A DNA stretch of 64,000 nt, taken from NCBI RefSeq assembly GCF_032461945.1, contig NZ_JAWCUD010000009.1, forward strand, positions 186,001 to 250,000. Direction: 5' to 3'. Both the position numbers and the translations under genes were made by a program. Under the pieces are notes generated by a model. The model was not told where the DNA came from. It saw only the letters and a program-made list of their open reading frames with translations, and ran no database searches. The stretch comes from Paenibacillus_E violae. Lineage in GTDB: Bacteria; Bacillota; Bacilli; Paenibacillales; NBRC-103111. Below, in pieces: positions 17,116 to 25,665 of this stretch; position 1 is the first letter of the stretch; each line of letters starts with the position of its first letter.

Positions 17116-19026
17116 ATGCGCTGGATCTATGTAACTGCAGCGATGGGACTTCTCCTTAGCTCTGTCCCAGCAGCTGATTTGCATGCGAAGGAAAACCGTT
17201 TAACCCAAACTCAAAACAAGGACAGGAGGGCTCCCATGGCTCAACTATTGGAACGCAAACAAGTACCTGCCGAGCACCGTTGGAATCTGGAAGATTTATT
17301 TGCCGATGCGAAGGCTTGGGAAAAAGAATTTCAAGATGTTAAAGGCTCGATCAGCAAAATCAGCGCCTTCCAAGGAAAACTTAACGACGCCGCTGCCGTC
17401 AAGCAATGTTTCCAGTTGGAAGATGAGGTCTCTCTGAAGACAGAAAGACTTTATGTGTATGCCAACATGAAACATCATGAAGATACTGCAGAGCCTACTT
17501 ACCAGGCCTTATCCGATAAATCGAAAAAAATCAGTGTCGAAGTGGGCGAAGCTCTCTCCTTCATTTCGCCGGAAATTTTAAGTTTATCCGATGAAAAACT
17601 GCAACAATTGGTCAACGATCCTTCTTTATCTTTTTATAAAGACACGCTCGAAGAAATGATTCGCCAGAAGCCGCACACGTTATCCAAAGAGCAAGAAGCA
17701 CTTCTGGCTCAAGCAGGCAATATGGCGGGAGCGCCGAGCACGATCTTCGGCATGCTGAACAACGCCGATTTGAAGTTCCCGAAAGTTAAAAACGAAAAAG
17801 GCGAGGAAGTCGAGCTCACCCATGGAAGTTACATTCAATTCCTGGAGAGCCGTGATCCGGAAGTTCGAAAAAATGCCTTCCATGCCGTTTACGAAACTTA
17901 CCGCAACAACAAGAACACGATCGGCGCTACGCTCAGCGCGAATATTAATAAAAACATTTTTTATGCTAAAGCACGTCACTATCCTTCCGTTCTGGAATCG
18001 ACTCTTTTCGGCGATAACATTAAGAAGGAAGTCTACACGAACTTAATTTCCACCATTCACGACTCTCTGCCTGAGCTACAGCGTTATTTGAAGCTCCGTA
18101 AAAAGCTGCTGAAAGTCGATGAATTACATATGTATGACCTCTTTGCTCCGCTCGTTGAAGAGTTCAAAATGGATATCACCTACCAGCAAGCCAAAGAAGA
18201 AATCAAGAAAAGCCTGGCTCCGCTTGGCGAAAATTACTTGAAAATTCTTCAAGACGGCTTCGACAACCACTGGATCGACGTTTATGAGAACAAGAATAAG
18301 CGTAACGGTGCGTACAGCTGGGGTGCTTACGGCACACATCCTTATGTGCTGCTCAACCATAAAGACAATTTAAACAGCATGTTCACACTGACGCACGAAA
18401 TGGGTCATGCCATCCATTCCTATTTGTCCGACGAAAATCAAGAATACCGCTATGCGCAGTATACGATTTTCCTTGCAGAAGTCGCTTCCACTCTGAACGA
18501 GGCGCTCCTCATGGACTATTTATTGAAACGCGTGACGGATCCAAAAGAGAAGCTTTATCTGCTGACTTATTATGCTGATCAGTTCCGCACTACGGTTTTC
18601 CGTCAAACGATGTTTGCCGAGTTCGAAATGATTACACATGAGAAATCGGAACAAGGCGAGTCGCTTACTCCTCAAGAGTTCAGCGAAATCTATTACGGCT
18701 TGAATAAGCTGTACCATGGCAACGACATGGTTGTGGATCAAGATATTGAGATGGAATGGGCACGTATTCCTCACTTCTATAACAGCTTTTATGTCTACAA
18801 ATATGCAACAGGCTTCTCGGCGGCAACCAGCTTTGCGAAGCAAATATTGGATGAAGGCCAGCCGGCCGTTGACCGTTACTTGGGCTTCCTGAAAAGCGGC
18901 GGCAGCGACTACTCGCTGAACATCCTGAAGAAAGCCGGCGTTGATATGTCGACACCGGAGCCGATCAAGCAAGCCATGAGCGTCTTCAGCTCTTTGCTCG
19001 ATCAGATGGAAGAACTTACGAAGTAA
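17116..19026 (+). CDS. pepF: oligoendopeptidase F, M3B metallopeptidase (two possible starts)
   Basis: An M3-family zinc peptidase. The active site THEMGHAIHS gives HExxH, and the third ligand is expected in the downstream FLAEVASTLNEALL region; the C-terminal helical half is family-typical. It cleaves short peptides, usually in the cytoplasm. Two starts are possible. ATG 17236 has a strong AGGAGG 6 bases upstream and gives 596 residues, the usual PepF length. ATG 17116 with GGGAG adds 40 residues that look like a signal peptide (MRWIYVTAAMGLLLSS, then LHA before a charged stretch). The long form would be exported. The long coordinates are given here; the short form is at least as likely. Confidence 0.88.
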   Translation: MRWIYVTAAMGLLLSSVPAADLHAKENRLTQTQNKDRRAPMAQLLERKQVPAEHRWNLEDLFADAKAWEKEFQDVKGSISKISAFQGKLNDAAAVKQCFQLEDEVSLKTERLYVYANMKHHEDTAEPTYQALSDKSKKISVEVGEALSFISPEILSLSDEKLQQLVNDPSLSFYKDTLEEMIRQKPHTLSKEQEALLAQAGNMAGAPSTIFGMLNNADLKFPKVKNEKGEEVELTHGSYIQFLESRDPEVRKNAFHAVYETYRNNKNTIGATLSANINKNIFYAKARHYPSVLESTLFGDNIKKEVYTNLISTIHDSLPELQRYLKLRKKLLKVDELHMYDLFAPLVEEFKMDITYQQAKEEIKKSLAPLGENYLKILQDGFDNHWIDVYENKNKRNGAYSWGAYGTHPYVLLNHKDNLNSMFTLTHEMGHAIHSYLSDENQEYRYAQYTIFLAEVASTLNEALLMDYLLKRVTDPKEKLYLLTYYADQFRTTVFRQTMFAEFEMITHEKSEQGESLTPQEFSEIYYGLNKLYHGNDMVVDQDIEMEWARIPHFYNSFYVYKYATGFSAATSFAKQILDEGQPAVDRYLGFLKSGGSDYSLNILKKAGVDMSTPEPIKQAMSVFSSLLDQMEELTK

Positions 19027-19036
19027 GGAAACAAGT

Positions 19037-19066
19037 GAGGTTGGAGGCCCGAGCCTTCAACCTCTT
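19037..19066 (+). terminator. hairpin after pepF
   Basis: GAGGTTG-AGG pairs with CCT-CAACCTC. The following T run is weak (TTCTCC), so termination before the LapA-type gene may be partial. Confidence 0.5.
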
Positions 19067-19090
19067 CTCCATGGAAAGGATGAATGCTGG

Positions 19091-19399
19091 ATGAAGATGC
19101 AATGGATTCTGATCTGCGCATTAATATTCGCCCTCATCACAGCCGTTTTTGCGGTTGTGAATGTCGAACCGGTGCAAGTAAATTTCATATTCGCCCAAAC
19201 ATCCACGCCACTCATTCTCGTTATTTTAACATCCACCCTATTAGGCGGTCTGATTGTTGGTCTCTTCGGAATGGTTCGTCAGTACAAACTGAATCGTAAA
19301 GTCAAGCACTTGGAAAAGCAGTTGCAAGATGCCGTCTTGCCTCCAGCCGCACAGCCTGTGAAAGAAACAGCAGGTGAGGCTTCGCCTACCGTGCACTAA
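19091..19399 (+). CDS. LapA-domain membrane protein
   Basis: A 102-residue protein with two membrane helices (about 4-24 and 39-60), a short loop VNVEPVQVNFIFAQT between them, and a charged coiled-coil tail (YKLNRKVKHLEKQLQ). The VNxxxVxVNFxF loop is the signature of the lipopolysaccharide assembly protein A domain family, which is also common in Gram-positives where no LPS exists. The ATG at 19091 follows GGAAAGGATG. It ends in a strong bidirectional terminator. Its molecular role is unknown. Confidence 0.8.
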   Translation: MKMQWILICALIFALITAVFAVVNVEPVQVNFIFAQTSTPLILVILTSTLLGGLIVGLFGMVRQYKLNRKVKHLEKQLQDAVLPPAAQPVKETAGEASPTVH

Positions 19400-19403
19400 A
19401 GTT

Positions 19404-19462
19404 AAAAAAGTGCAGCAAATCTATTGAATTCGAAAATTTATAAATTTGCTGCACTTTTTTTC
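19404..19462. terminator. bidirectional terminator
   Basis: AGTGCAGCAAAT (19409-19420) pairs with ATTTGCTGCACT (19444-19455), with A and T runs on both sides. It separates the convergent LapA-type and DUF92 genes. Confidence 0.9.
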
Positions 19463-19469
19463 CACGTTC

Positions 19470-20288
19470 TTATAGCTGCGCCGATACAAGCCACAATACG
19501 TAGCACACTACGCCTCCAACCAGCGAGGAGAGTGCATTCACCCGGTCATTGGTCATGAAGCGGAAACCGCGTATTTGCTTCGCATTCTGACCACAGTGGA
19601 CTTCTTTCTCGATTGTTTTTCCGCAAACCGTACACTGATACATCACCTGCCAGGTTGCTCCTAACCAAGAATCAGCTAACGAACCAAGCAAACCTGAAAG
19701 GGCACCGAATATAATTAAAACAGGAGTTGCGACTATTTCGTAGTCCATATCGCCGATGGTGCTGAACCAACCGCTGAGACATCCAATGAAAGCTCCTCCC
19801 ACCACAGAAGCCAGCACGCCAATCGTGCTAATACCGCCTGATGTTCCAGCTGGAACCCGCTTGCCATTAAGAATCGACCTCGGCTCAGACGAGCTCATTC
19901 CGCCAATTTCCGTGGCCCACGTGTCCGCTGTGACGGTTGCCATCACGCCAACGAACAACACCCACCAAACAGGATCAGGCCAAATCGCATTGCCTATACA
20001 GAGGACTAGACCTAACCCGCCATTAGCCGCAACTTGTCCGGCGTCGCGCCTTCCGCCCTTGGCATAACCGCTTTCCGCAGCGGCTTTACGTTGATGCTTA
20101 AGCTTCGACAACACGCTCGAAGAAATAAAAAAGGCGATCAGCGTTCCAAACCAAGCTAAGCTGCCAAATACAAACATCAAGGTCCCAAGAATAATCGCAG
20201 AAATCAAACCCGATACAGAGAGGGATCCTCTCCAGTAGGCAGCGCCTGCAATAAGCAAACTGCCGGCTAAACCCCAAATCCATTCCAT
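19470..20288 (-). CDS. DUF92 family integral membrane protein
   Basis: A 272-residue protein with about 6 membrane segments. ADTWATEIG and the glycine-rich GGRRDAGQVAANGGLG are DUF92/TIGR00297 hallmarks; the family is distantly related to CDP-alcohol and phytol kinases. A C-terminal loop carries a CTVCGKTIEKEVHC cluster. GAGGTG precedes the ATG at 20288. In plants and cyanobacteria relatives phosphorylate prenyl alcohols; the bacterial role is not settled. It is monocistronic and convergent with the LapA-type gene. Confidence 0.85.
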   Translation of the reverse strand: MEWIWGLAGSLLIAGAAYWRGSLSVSGLISAIILGTLMFVFGSLAWFGTLIAFFISSSVLSKLKHQRKAAAESGYAKGGRRDAGQVAANGGLGLVLCIGNAIWPDPVWWVLFVGVMATVTADTWATEIGGMSSSEPRSILNGKRVPAGTSGGISTIGVLASVVGGAFIGCLSGWFSTIGDMDYEIVATPVLIIFGALSGLLGSLADSWLGATWQVMYQCTVCGKTIEKEVHCGQNAKQIRGFRFMTNDRVNALSSLVGGVVCYVLWLVSAQL

Positions 20289-20463
20289 TTGAACACCTCA
20301 ATTTCCACCTATAATTGTAGCATAGCACAGTTCCCAGAATCTTCCTAAGAGCACTCTGCTATTTTTCGACAAAATCAATCATTTCTCGTGAGATTCTAGC
20401 AGGAAGTTAACCTTTTTACGAGAATAATATGGTAAGATAATTTCCGAAAGATAGGAGGCTGCT

Positions 20464-21654
20464 ATGGATAACGACCAGATTACAACTAGATCCCAGATAA
20501 AACATGACTTGGATCCGCAAGAAATGCTGCGCGTTATTTTTGATTATGCAGCCAAAATTGCCAATGAACGAGTACTCGAGAATGTCCTTATGTTGATGGC
20601 GGATATGGGCCGGGAAATGATTGTCTCTGATCGCTGTACGGTTTGGCTGTTGGATAAGAGCAAGAACGAGCTCTGGTCCAAAGTGGCTCATGGACTCGAT
20701 GAGATTCGTATCCCAAGCACGGCAGGACTTGTCGGGTATGCGGTCACGCATGATAAAGCTGTATTTATTGATGACGCCTATACGAATGAACAATATAAAA
20801 CCTACCTGCTTAATGGCGCACTGCATACGGATCAGCAAACAGGCTACCGTACAAAAGCCTTGATGGTTATTCCGTTCCGCGACAGCCAAGGCGAAATCAT
20901 GGGCGCTTACCAGGCCATTAATAAACTAACGGAATGCCAGCAATTTTCGGATAAAGATATGGAGTATTTAACACTTGCCTCCTCTTATGCGGGCAAATCT
21001 CTAGAATCGGCGCTGCTCACCAATGAGATCGAAGCTACCCAGAAAGAAATTATTTTCCGCATGGGCGAAATTGGCGAGAGCCGGTCCAAAGAAACAGGGA
21101 ATCACGTTAAGCGTGTAGCCGAGTATTCCTATATTCTTGCACGTGGATTTGGTATGAGTAAGGAAGAATCGGAACTCCTCAAAATCGCTTCACCGATGCA
21201 TGATATCGGCAAGGTAGCGATTCCCGACAGTGTGCTCAATAAACCCGGCAAATTAACCGAGGAAGAGTTCAAATTAATGCAAAATCACACCGTGATCGGG
21301 TACAACCTGCTCAAAAACTCCAATCGTCATATTCTCAAAACGGCTGCGGTGGTCGCCTATGAGCATCATGAGAAATGGAATGGTCGCGGATATCCCAGAG
21401 GAATCAAAGGGGAAGACATTCACATCTACGGGCGTATTACGGCGATTGCTGACGTTTTCGATGCGCTTGGCAGTGAGCGTATCTACAAAAAAGCGTGGGA
21501 CTTGGATCGCATCTTACAGCTTTTCACCGAAGAGCGGGGCGAACATTTTGACCCTCAAGTCGTTGATGTGTTTTTTGAACAATTACCGGCAATCCTTCAC
21601 GCGCGTGAACAATATGCCGATAGTGCGCTAGAGGATTCGGCGGATGTAAAATAA
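20464..21654 (+). CDS. GAF and HD-GYP domain phosphodiesterase
   Basis: A 396-residue soluble protein. A GAF domain covers about 25-185, and an HD-GYP domain covers about 200-370 with HDIGK around 246-250 and HHEKWNGRGYP at 301-311. HD-GYP domains hydrolyse c-di-GMP to GMP, and the motif here is complete. GAF domains usually bind small ligands or nucleotides. ATG 20464 follows TAGGAGG. There is no membrane segment, so it is a cytoplasmic sensor enzyme. The window also contains a c-di-GMP riboswitch near 34.1 kb, so its product pool has a visible reader. Confidence 0.9.
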   Translation: MDNDQITTRSQIKHDLDPQEMLRVIFDYAAKIANERVLENVLMLMADMGREMIVSDRCTVWLLDKSKNELWSKVAHGLDEIRIPSTAGLVGYAVTHDKAVFIDDAYTNEQYKTYLLNGALHTDQQTGYRTKALMVIPFRDSQGEIMGAYQAINKLTECQQFSDKDMEYLTLASSYAGKSLESALLTNEIEATQKEIIFRMGEIGESRSKETGNHVKRVAEYSYILARGFGMSKEESELLKIASPMHDIGKVAIPDSVLNKPGKLTEEEFKLMQNHTVIGYNLLKNSNRHILKTAAVVAYEHHEKWNGRGYPRGIKGEDIHIYGRITAIADVFDALGSERIYKKAWDLDRILQLFTEERGEHFDPQVVDVFFEQLPAILHAREQYADSALEDSADVK

Positions 21655-21706
21655 AAAGGGCAATTCTCTCAGGTCAGCTATGACCGTAAGAGACTGCCCT
21701 TTTTGT
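21653..21706. terminator. bidirectional terminator
   Basis: AAAAGGGCA (21655-21663) pairs with TGCCCTTTT (21695-21703), with inner pairing GGTCA/TGACC. It lies between convergent genes. Confidence 0.88.
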
Positions 21707-21707
21707 T

Positions 21708-22331
21708 TTATACGCGGATAGTTACTGCTCCGAATACTTCTTCGCCCCATGCTAATTCCAAGAGATCGCCGTTATTTACAGGTCCAACGCCCTCAGGAGT
21801 TCCCGTGTAAATGATATCGCCTACGCCCAGCCCGTAATGCTTAGCGATGTAATCGATGATCGTTTGCAAATCGAAAATCATGTTGCTGATGTTGCCGTTT
21901 TGAACGACTTGTCCATTCTGACGAAGCTGGAAGTTCTCTTCCGTTAGTTTGGAAGCCCCCGGGAACGGGCGGAATTCCGTCAGTGGCGCAGACTTCAGGA
22001 ATCCTTTGGCTGGCAGCCAAGGTTGGCCTTTTTTCTTAATAACAAACTGTACATCTCTTAGTGTAAAATCGATGCCCAGTGCATACTTATCAACAATTTC
22101 ATCAACCTGAATACCTTCGCGATAAGGCTTTGCGATATGCAGCACCAATTCAGCTTCATAGTGAATTTCACCTTGATCACCTGGAAGCTTCAGCTCCCCG
22201 CCACTCATATCCGCCAAGGCATGCGTTGGTTTCGTAAAAATCATCGGCTGATCCGGAACATCATTCCCCAGCTCGGCGGCGTGTGCCCGGTAATTGCGTC
22301 CTACACAATAAATATTGCGAACATCTGTCAT
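21708..22331 (-). CDS. fumarylacetoacetate hydrolase family protein
   Basis: A 207-residue FAH-domain enzyme. The opening YCVGRNYRAHAAELG, the metal-binding region HYEAELVLHI with YALGIDFTLRDVQ, and the C-terminal GDIIYTGTPEGVGPV are characteristic. Family members are Mg2+-dependent hydrolases, decarboxylases or tautomerases (acylpyruvate or oxaloacetate type). GAGGAG precedes the ATG at 22331. It follows the CapA-type gene by 17 bp on the same strand, so they share a transcript without an obvious shared pathway. Confidence 0.9.
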   Translation of the reverse strand: MTDVRNIYCVGRNYRAHAAELGNDVPDQPMIFTKPTHALADMSGGELKLPGDQGEIHYEAELVLHIAKPYREGIQVDEIVDKYALGIDFTLRDVQFVIKKKGQPWLPAKGFLKSAPLTEFRPFPGASKLTEENFQLRQNGQVVQNGNISNMIFDLQTIIDYIAKHYGLGVGDIIYTGTPEGVGPVNNGDLLELAWGEEVFGAVTIRV

Positions 22332-22348
22332 GTCGTTTTCTCCTCACA

Positions 22349-23596
22349 TTATTTCTTGCTAACATTACCTTCGGCATCTACTTTCGAACCAATCGAAATT
22401 TGGCTTAACCGCTGGAACAGCTTGGAGCCGTCTTCCGAACTCATGGGTGTAGGAAGTGCAAATTTGCTTAAAATAGGAACAAGATGAATATTGCACGATT
22501 TATCTTTCGAGCAGGACGCTTCCAAGATAACCGTTTCCCATGTCTTAGAAACATCATTCGTTGTAAATATAAAATTACCTAAACTATATGCGATCCATTT
22601 GCCTTTGTACTGCTCGAAACCTTGTAACACATGTGGATGGCCGCCAACGACCAAATCTGCGCCGGCATCAATATAACGGTGTGCCAAATCCGTCTGATAC
22701 TTATCCGGATGGTCGCTTCGCTCAACGCCCCAATGTGCAACAACGACAACAAGATCGGCACTCTCTTTCGCTTTTTGAATAGCTTCGACAGGCGGCTTGT
22801 AATTGTAAGTTTCCGCCACCCCGATGCGTCCGGGACCTGCTTTCCAAGAAGCTTCAGGAACAACACGGCTAAAGCCGAAAAAGGCGATTTTCATGCCGTT
22901 TTTTTCCAGTATGACCGGCTGATAGGCTTCATTCAAATCATTGCCCGCTCCCATGCGCTTAATCCCCTCTTGGTCCAGCGCATTCATGGTGTCCTGTAAA
23001 CCTTCAGGGCCATAATCCATGACATGGTTATTCGCTAAATTAACAAGATCGATGCCAGCATCCTTGAGCGGAGGTAAAGCCAAAGGTGATGAGCGGTAAA
23101 CGTAATCCTTTTTCTGTTCGGTACCTTTAGTTGTTATAGGTGTTTCCAAATTGGCGATGGTGAAATCCGGTTTGGTCAAATAGTCTTTTACATTCGTATA
23201 AGGATAATCATAGCCTTTTTGTTTCAAAATATCTTCTACCTTAGAGGCTAGCAGCACATCGCCTACAAAAGTGAGATTCACTTGTCCGCTACTACTCGTT
23301 GGCTTGTCCGAAACTGCCGGTGACGACGACGGTACGATTGCGTTTGCTGTAGCTGCAGGACTGGGCTGGCTACTTGCTGCATTCGTCGGTTGAGGCGAAT
23401 TTACGGACACCGATGGTGAAGATGCCTCTTGTTCTTCGGTAGTTTTGCTATTCGACGTCCAATAGGATGCACCAATTCCAATCGCGAAACAAGCGACGGC
23501 AGCCAAAGTGAGTCCTCCGATCATTTTCAGCGGAGTTTTCTTCTGAGGCGCGCGCACTACCTTCACTTTACGGTGACGCTCTACTCTGGATTCCAT
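22349..23596 (-). CDS. CapA family protein (PGA-capsule-type metallophosphatase fold)
   Basis: A 415-residue protein. It has a basic N-terminus and a membrane anchor (about 24-46), a Ser/Pro/Ala/Thr linker (about 48-103), and an extracellular CapA domain (about 105-400). FVGDVLL, ANLETPI, LANNHVMDYG, AHWG and VVGGHPHVLQGFE follow the metallophosphoesterase-like motif order of the family. CapA proteins are linked to poly-gamma-glutamate capsule synthesis, but most genomic copies without CapBC neighbours, as here, have no proven role. GGGGAAGG precedes the ATG at 23596. Confidence 0.9.
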   Translation of the reverse strand: MESRVERHRKVKVVRAPQKKTPLKMIGGLTLAAVACFAIGIGASYWTSNSKTTEEQEASSPSVSVNSPQPTNAASSQPSPAATANAIVPSSSPAVSDKPTSSSGQVNLTFVGDVLLASKVEDILKQKGYDYPYTNVKDYLTKPDFTIANLETPITTKGTEQKKDYVYRSSPLALPPLKDAGIDLVNLANNHVMDYGPEGLQDTMNALDQEGIKRMGAGNDLNEAYQPVILEKNGMKIAFFGFSRVVPEASWKAGPGRIGVAETYNYKPPVEAIQKAKESADLVVVVAHWGVERSDHPDKYQTDLAHRYIDAGADLVVGGHPHVLQGFEQYKGKWIAYSLGNFIFTTNDVSKTWETVILEASCSKDKSCNIHLVPILSKFALPTPMSSEDGSKLFQRLSQISIGSKVDAEGNVSKK

Positions 23597-23749
23597 TCAA
23601 AACCTTCCCCTTTCCCCTCACAAATTATAGCAGAAGAATCTAGCATTGGGTAATAGTCAAGGACACTCATTTTCAGAATGGAATCCGTATGATATAACAG
23701 AATCAATGAGATTTACACTTGAGACCAGCACGGAAAGGAATTCATCGTT

Positions 23750-24523
23750 TTGGAAAAAATTGCGATTATTTCAGATATCCATGGAAATTTGCCTGCCCTT
23801 GAAGCCGTACTTGCTGATATCAAACTGCGCGGCATTGAGCGAATCTATTGCTTAGGCGACCTGGCCGGCAAAGGACCTGATTCGGCAGCCGTTGTTGACT
23901 CAATACAAAGGACCTGCGAGGTTGTCATACAGGGAAATTGGGACCTAGGCATCAATATGCCGCAAGACCAGCCGGCGGGCATTTGGCAGCAGCAGCAATT
24001 AGGGCCTAAAAGGCTTGCTTATCTGGCAGAATTGCCATTCTCCGTTGATTTCTACCTTAGCGGCAAACTGTTCCGTTTATTTCATGCTTCCTCACAAAGC
24101 GTTTACCATCGTGTTAAGCGTAAAGCTTCCAAAAAAGAGCGACTGGCACTGTTTCAAAATACAGAAATGACCGGTGCGGCCCCTGACGGAAAGCTTCCCG
24201 ATATTGTTGGCTACGGGGATATTCACATCCCTTTTTTGATTACGATGAAAAACCCTTCAGAAAAGAGCACCGCAAAGCGTGCCGACAGCGGTCTAATGCT
24301 CTTTAACGTGGGCAGTGTAGGCATTCCCTATGACGGCATTCCACAAGCCTGCTACTGTATTCTGGAGGGCAATATGAATAGTCAGCAGCAAGCAGGATTC
24401 TCCCTTCAATATGTACGCGTACCGTATGATATCGATTATGCTATCCGTAGAGCTCACGCTGTGAATATGCCTGAGACTGAGCGCTATGCGTTTGAAGTTT
24501 CAACGGGTCTGGTACATAGATGA
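23750..24523 (+). CDS. metallophosphoesterase family protein (YfcE/ApaH-like)
   Basis: A 257-residue calcineurin-like phosphoesterase. SDIHGN (8-13), YCLGDLAGKGP, GNWD in place of the usual GNHD, and the distal GYGDIHIPF in place of GHTH-type sequence make up the metal-binding order. The last two sites are altered from consensus. It starts at TTG 23750 with AAAGGAA 10 bases upstream. No signal peptide. Family members act on nucleotides or phosphoproteins; the substrate is unknown. Confidence 0.8.
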   Translation: MEKIAIISDIHGNLPALEAVLADIKLRGIERIYCLGDLAGKGPDSAAVVDSIQRTCEVVIQGNWDLGINMPQDQPAGIWQQQQLGPKRLAYLAELPFSVDFYLSGKLFRLFHASSQSVYHRVKRKASKKERLALFQNTEMTGAAPDGKLPDIVGYGDIHIPFLITMKNPSEKSTAKRADSGLMLFNVGSVGIPYDGIPQACYCILEGNMNSQQQAGFSLQYVRVPYDIDYAIRRAHAVNMPETERYAFEVSTGLVHR

Positions 24524-24605
24524 GAGATTGCACAAAAATTTATTATGGAAATTAATTCCACTACATGATAATATAGGTGCATCATTGAAAGCGAGGATAC
24601 CCTCC

Positions 24606-24824
24606 ATGAAGCTGAATTGGCCCAAAATTGCTTTTATCGTTTTATGTGCGGAGATTTTGCTTATTTACTGGAATGGGATGAGCGCTACACCTTTCAAGAA
24701 GCAGCAAAATGTGCACCCTATATCCACGCTGCAACCCGCTCAGCCTGTTACCCAGGTAGAAGAGAAAGTACCTTGGCAAATAAACGAATTTAAATTTTTT
24801 CAAGTGCATCAGTTAACTTCTTAA
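24606..24824 (+). CDS. small single-pass membrane protein, 72 aa
   Basis: One N-terminal hydrophobic helix (about 6-23) is followed by a 45-residue polar tail rich in Gln, Pro and Val. ATG 24606 follows GAGGAT with 8-base spacing; the open frame extends upstream into the phosphoesterase gene without a ribosome binding site. It is probably anchored in the membrane with the tail outside. No family recognised. Confidence 0.6.
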   Translation: MKLNWPKIAFIVLCAEILLIYWNGMSATPFKKQQNVHPISTLQPAQPVTQVEEKVPWQINEFKFFQVHQLTS

Positions 24825-24854
24825 GATAAACTTTCACATCTGCCCTATTCAATG

Positions 24855-24905
24855 GGCAAAGGGCTACCTGGAACGTCTTCTCAGACACTTCAGGTAGCCC
24901 TTGCT
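24855..24905. terminator. bidirectional terminator
   Basis: AAGGGCTACCTG pairs with CAGGTAGCCCTT (24891-24902), between convergent genes. Confidence 0.85.
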
Positions 24906-24914
24906 ATGTACGCC

Positions 24915-25550
24915 TTATTTCACCCGAGCCAGCGCTAAACCGTCATAGGCTGGTAGGATTGTACTTTCCAAACGCGGGTCTTCCGCAATGAGCTTATTGA
25001 AGCTGCGCATCGCTTGCACGGAAGCTTTGGTTTGGTTTGCGTCAACCACTTTGCCTCTCATCAGCGTATTATCGCCTGCAATGATGGCCCCAGGATTCGC
25101 TAATTGAATGGCAAGCTCCAAATAGTTTGGATAGTTTACTTTGTCCGCATCGATAAAAAAGAAATCAAAACGCTCCCCTTGCGCAAGCAGCTCGTTGAGA
25201 TGCGTCAACGCTTCGCCTATACGATACTCGACAAACTGGCCAAGGCCTGCGTCGGCTACATTTTGTTTGGCTACATCGGCAAATTCCTGTTTCAACTCAA
25301 GCGAGATGAGTTTGCCGCCTTCTTGCAGCCCTCTAGCTAGGCAAATCCCGCTATAGCCGCCTAAAGCCCCTATTTCCAGCACCTTTTTTGCGCCAATCAT
25401 CGTCACTAGCATCGTAAGCAGTCTGCCGTAGCCCGGGGCGATTGAGATTTCTGGCATATTATTTGTTCGTATGACTTCCTTCACCCGTTCAAGCACGGGA
25501 TCATCCGCATATAAGCCTTCCATATAGCTCTCAGCTGTTAGGGTTTCCAT
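24915..25550 (-). CDS. O-methyltransferase (class I, SAM-dependent)
   Basis: A 211-residue enzyme of the COMT/caffeoyl-CoA type. VLEIGALGGYSGICLARGL is the SAM motif, FFFIDADKVNYPNYLE carries the metal-binding Asp pair, and IIAGDNTLMRGKV the next ligand region. ATG 25550 with AGGAGG 6 bases upstream is preferred over the longer open frame to 25667. B. subtilis YrrM belongs to the same family. The substrate could be a catechol or another small molecule and cannot be decided from sequence. Confidence 0.88.
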   Translation of the reverse strand: METLTAESYMEGLYADDPVLERVKEVIRTNNMPEISIAPGYGRLLTMLVTMIGAKKVLEIGALGGYSGICLARGLQEGGKLISLELKQEFADVAKQNVADAGLGQFVEYRIGEALTHLNELLAQGERFDFFFIDADKVNYPNYLELAIQLANPGAIIAGDNTLMRGKVVDANQTKASVQAMRSFNKLIAEDPRLESTILPAYDGLALARVK

Positions 25551-25665
25551 GTCATTCCTCCTAAGAGTTTGCCGTTTCGTTTGTAAGTATATCTTATTTG
25601 TCCTATACTTGTTAATTGTATGAGTTTTATGAACGAAGCACAACCCGGATGGAAGGAATCTAAAC

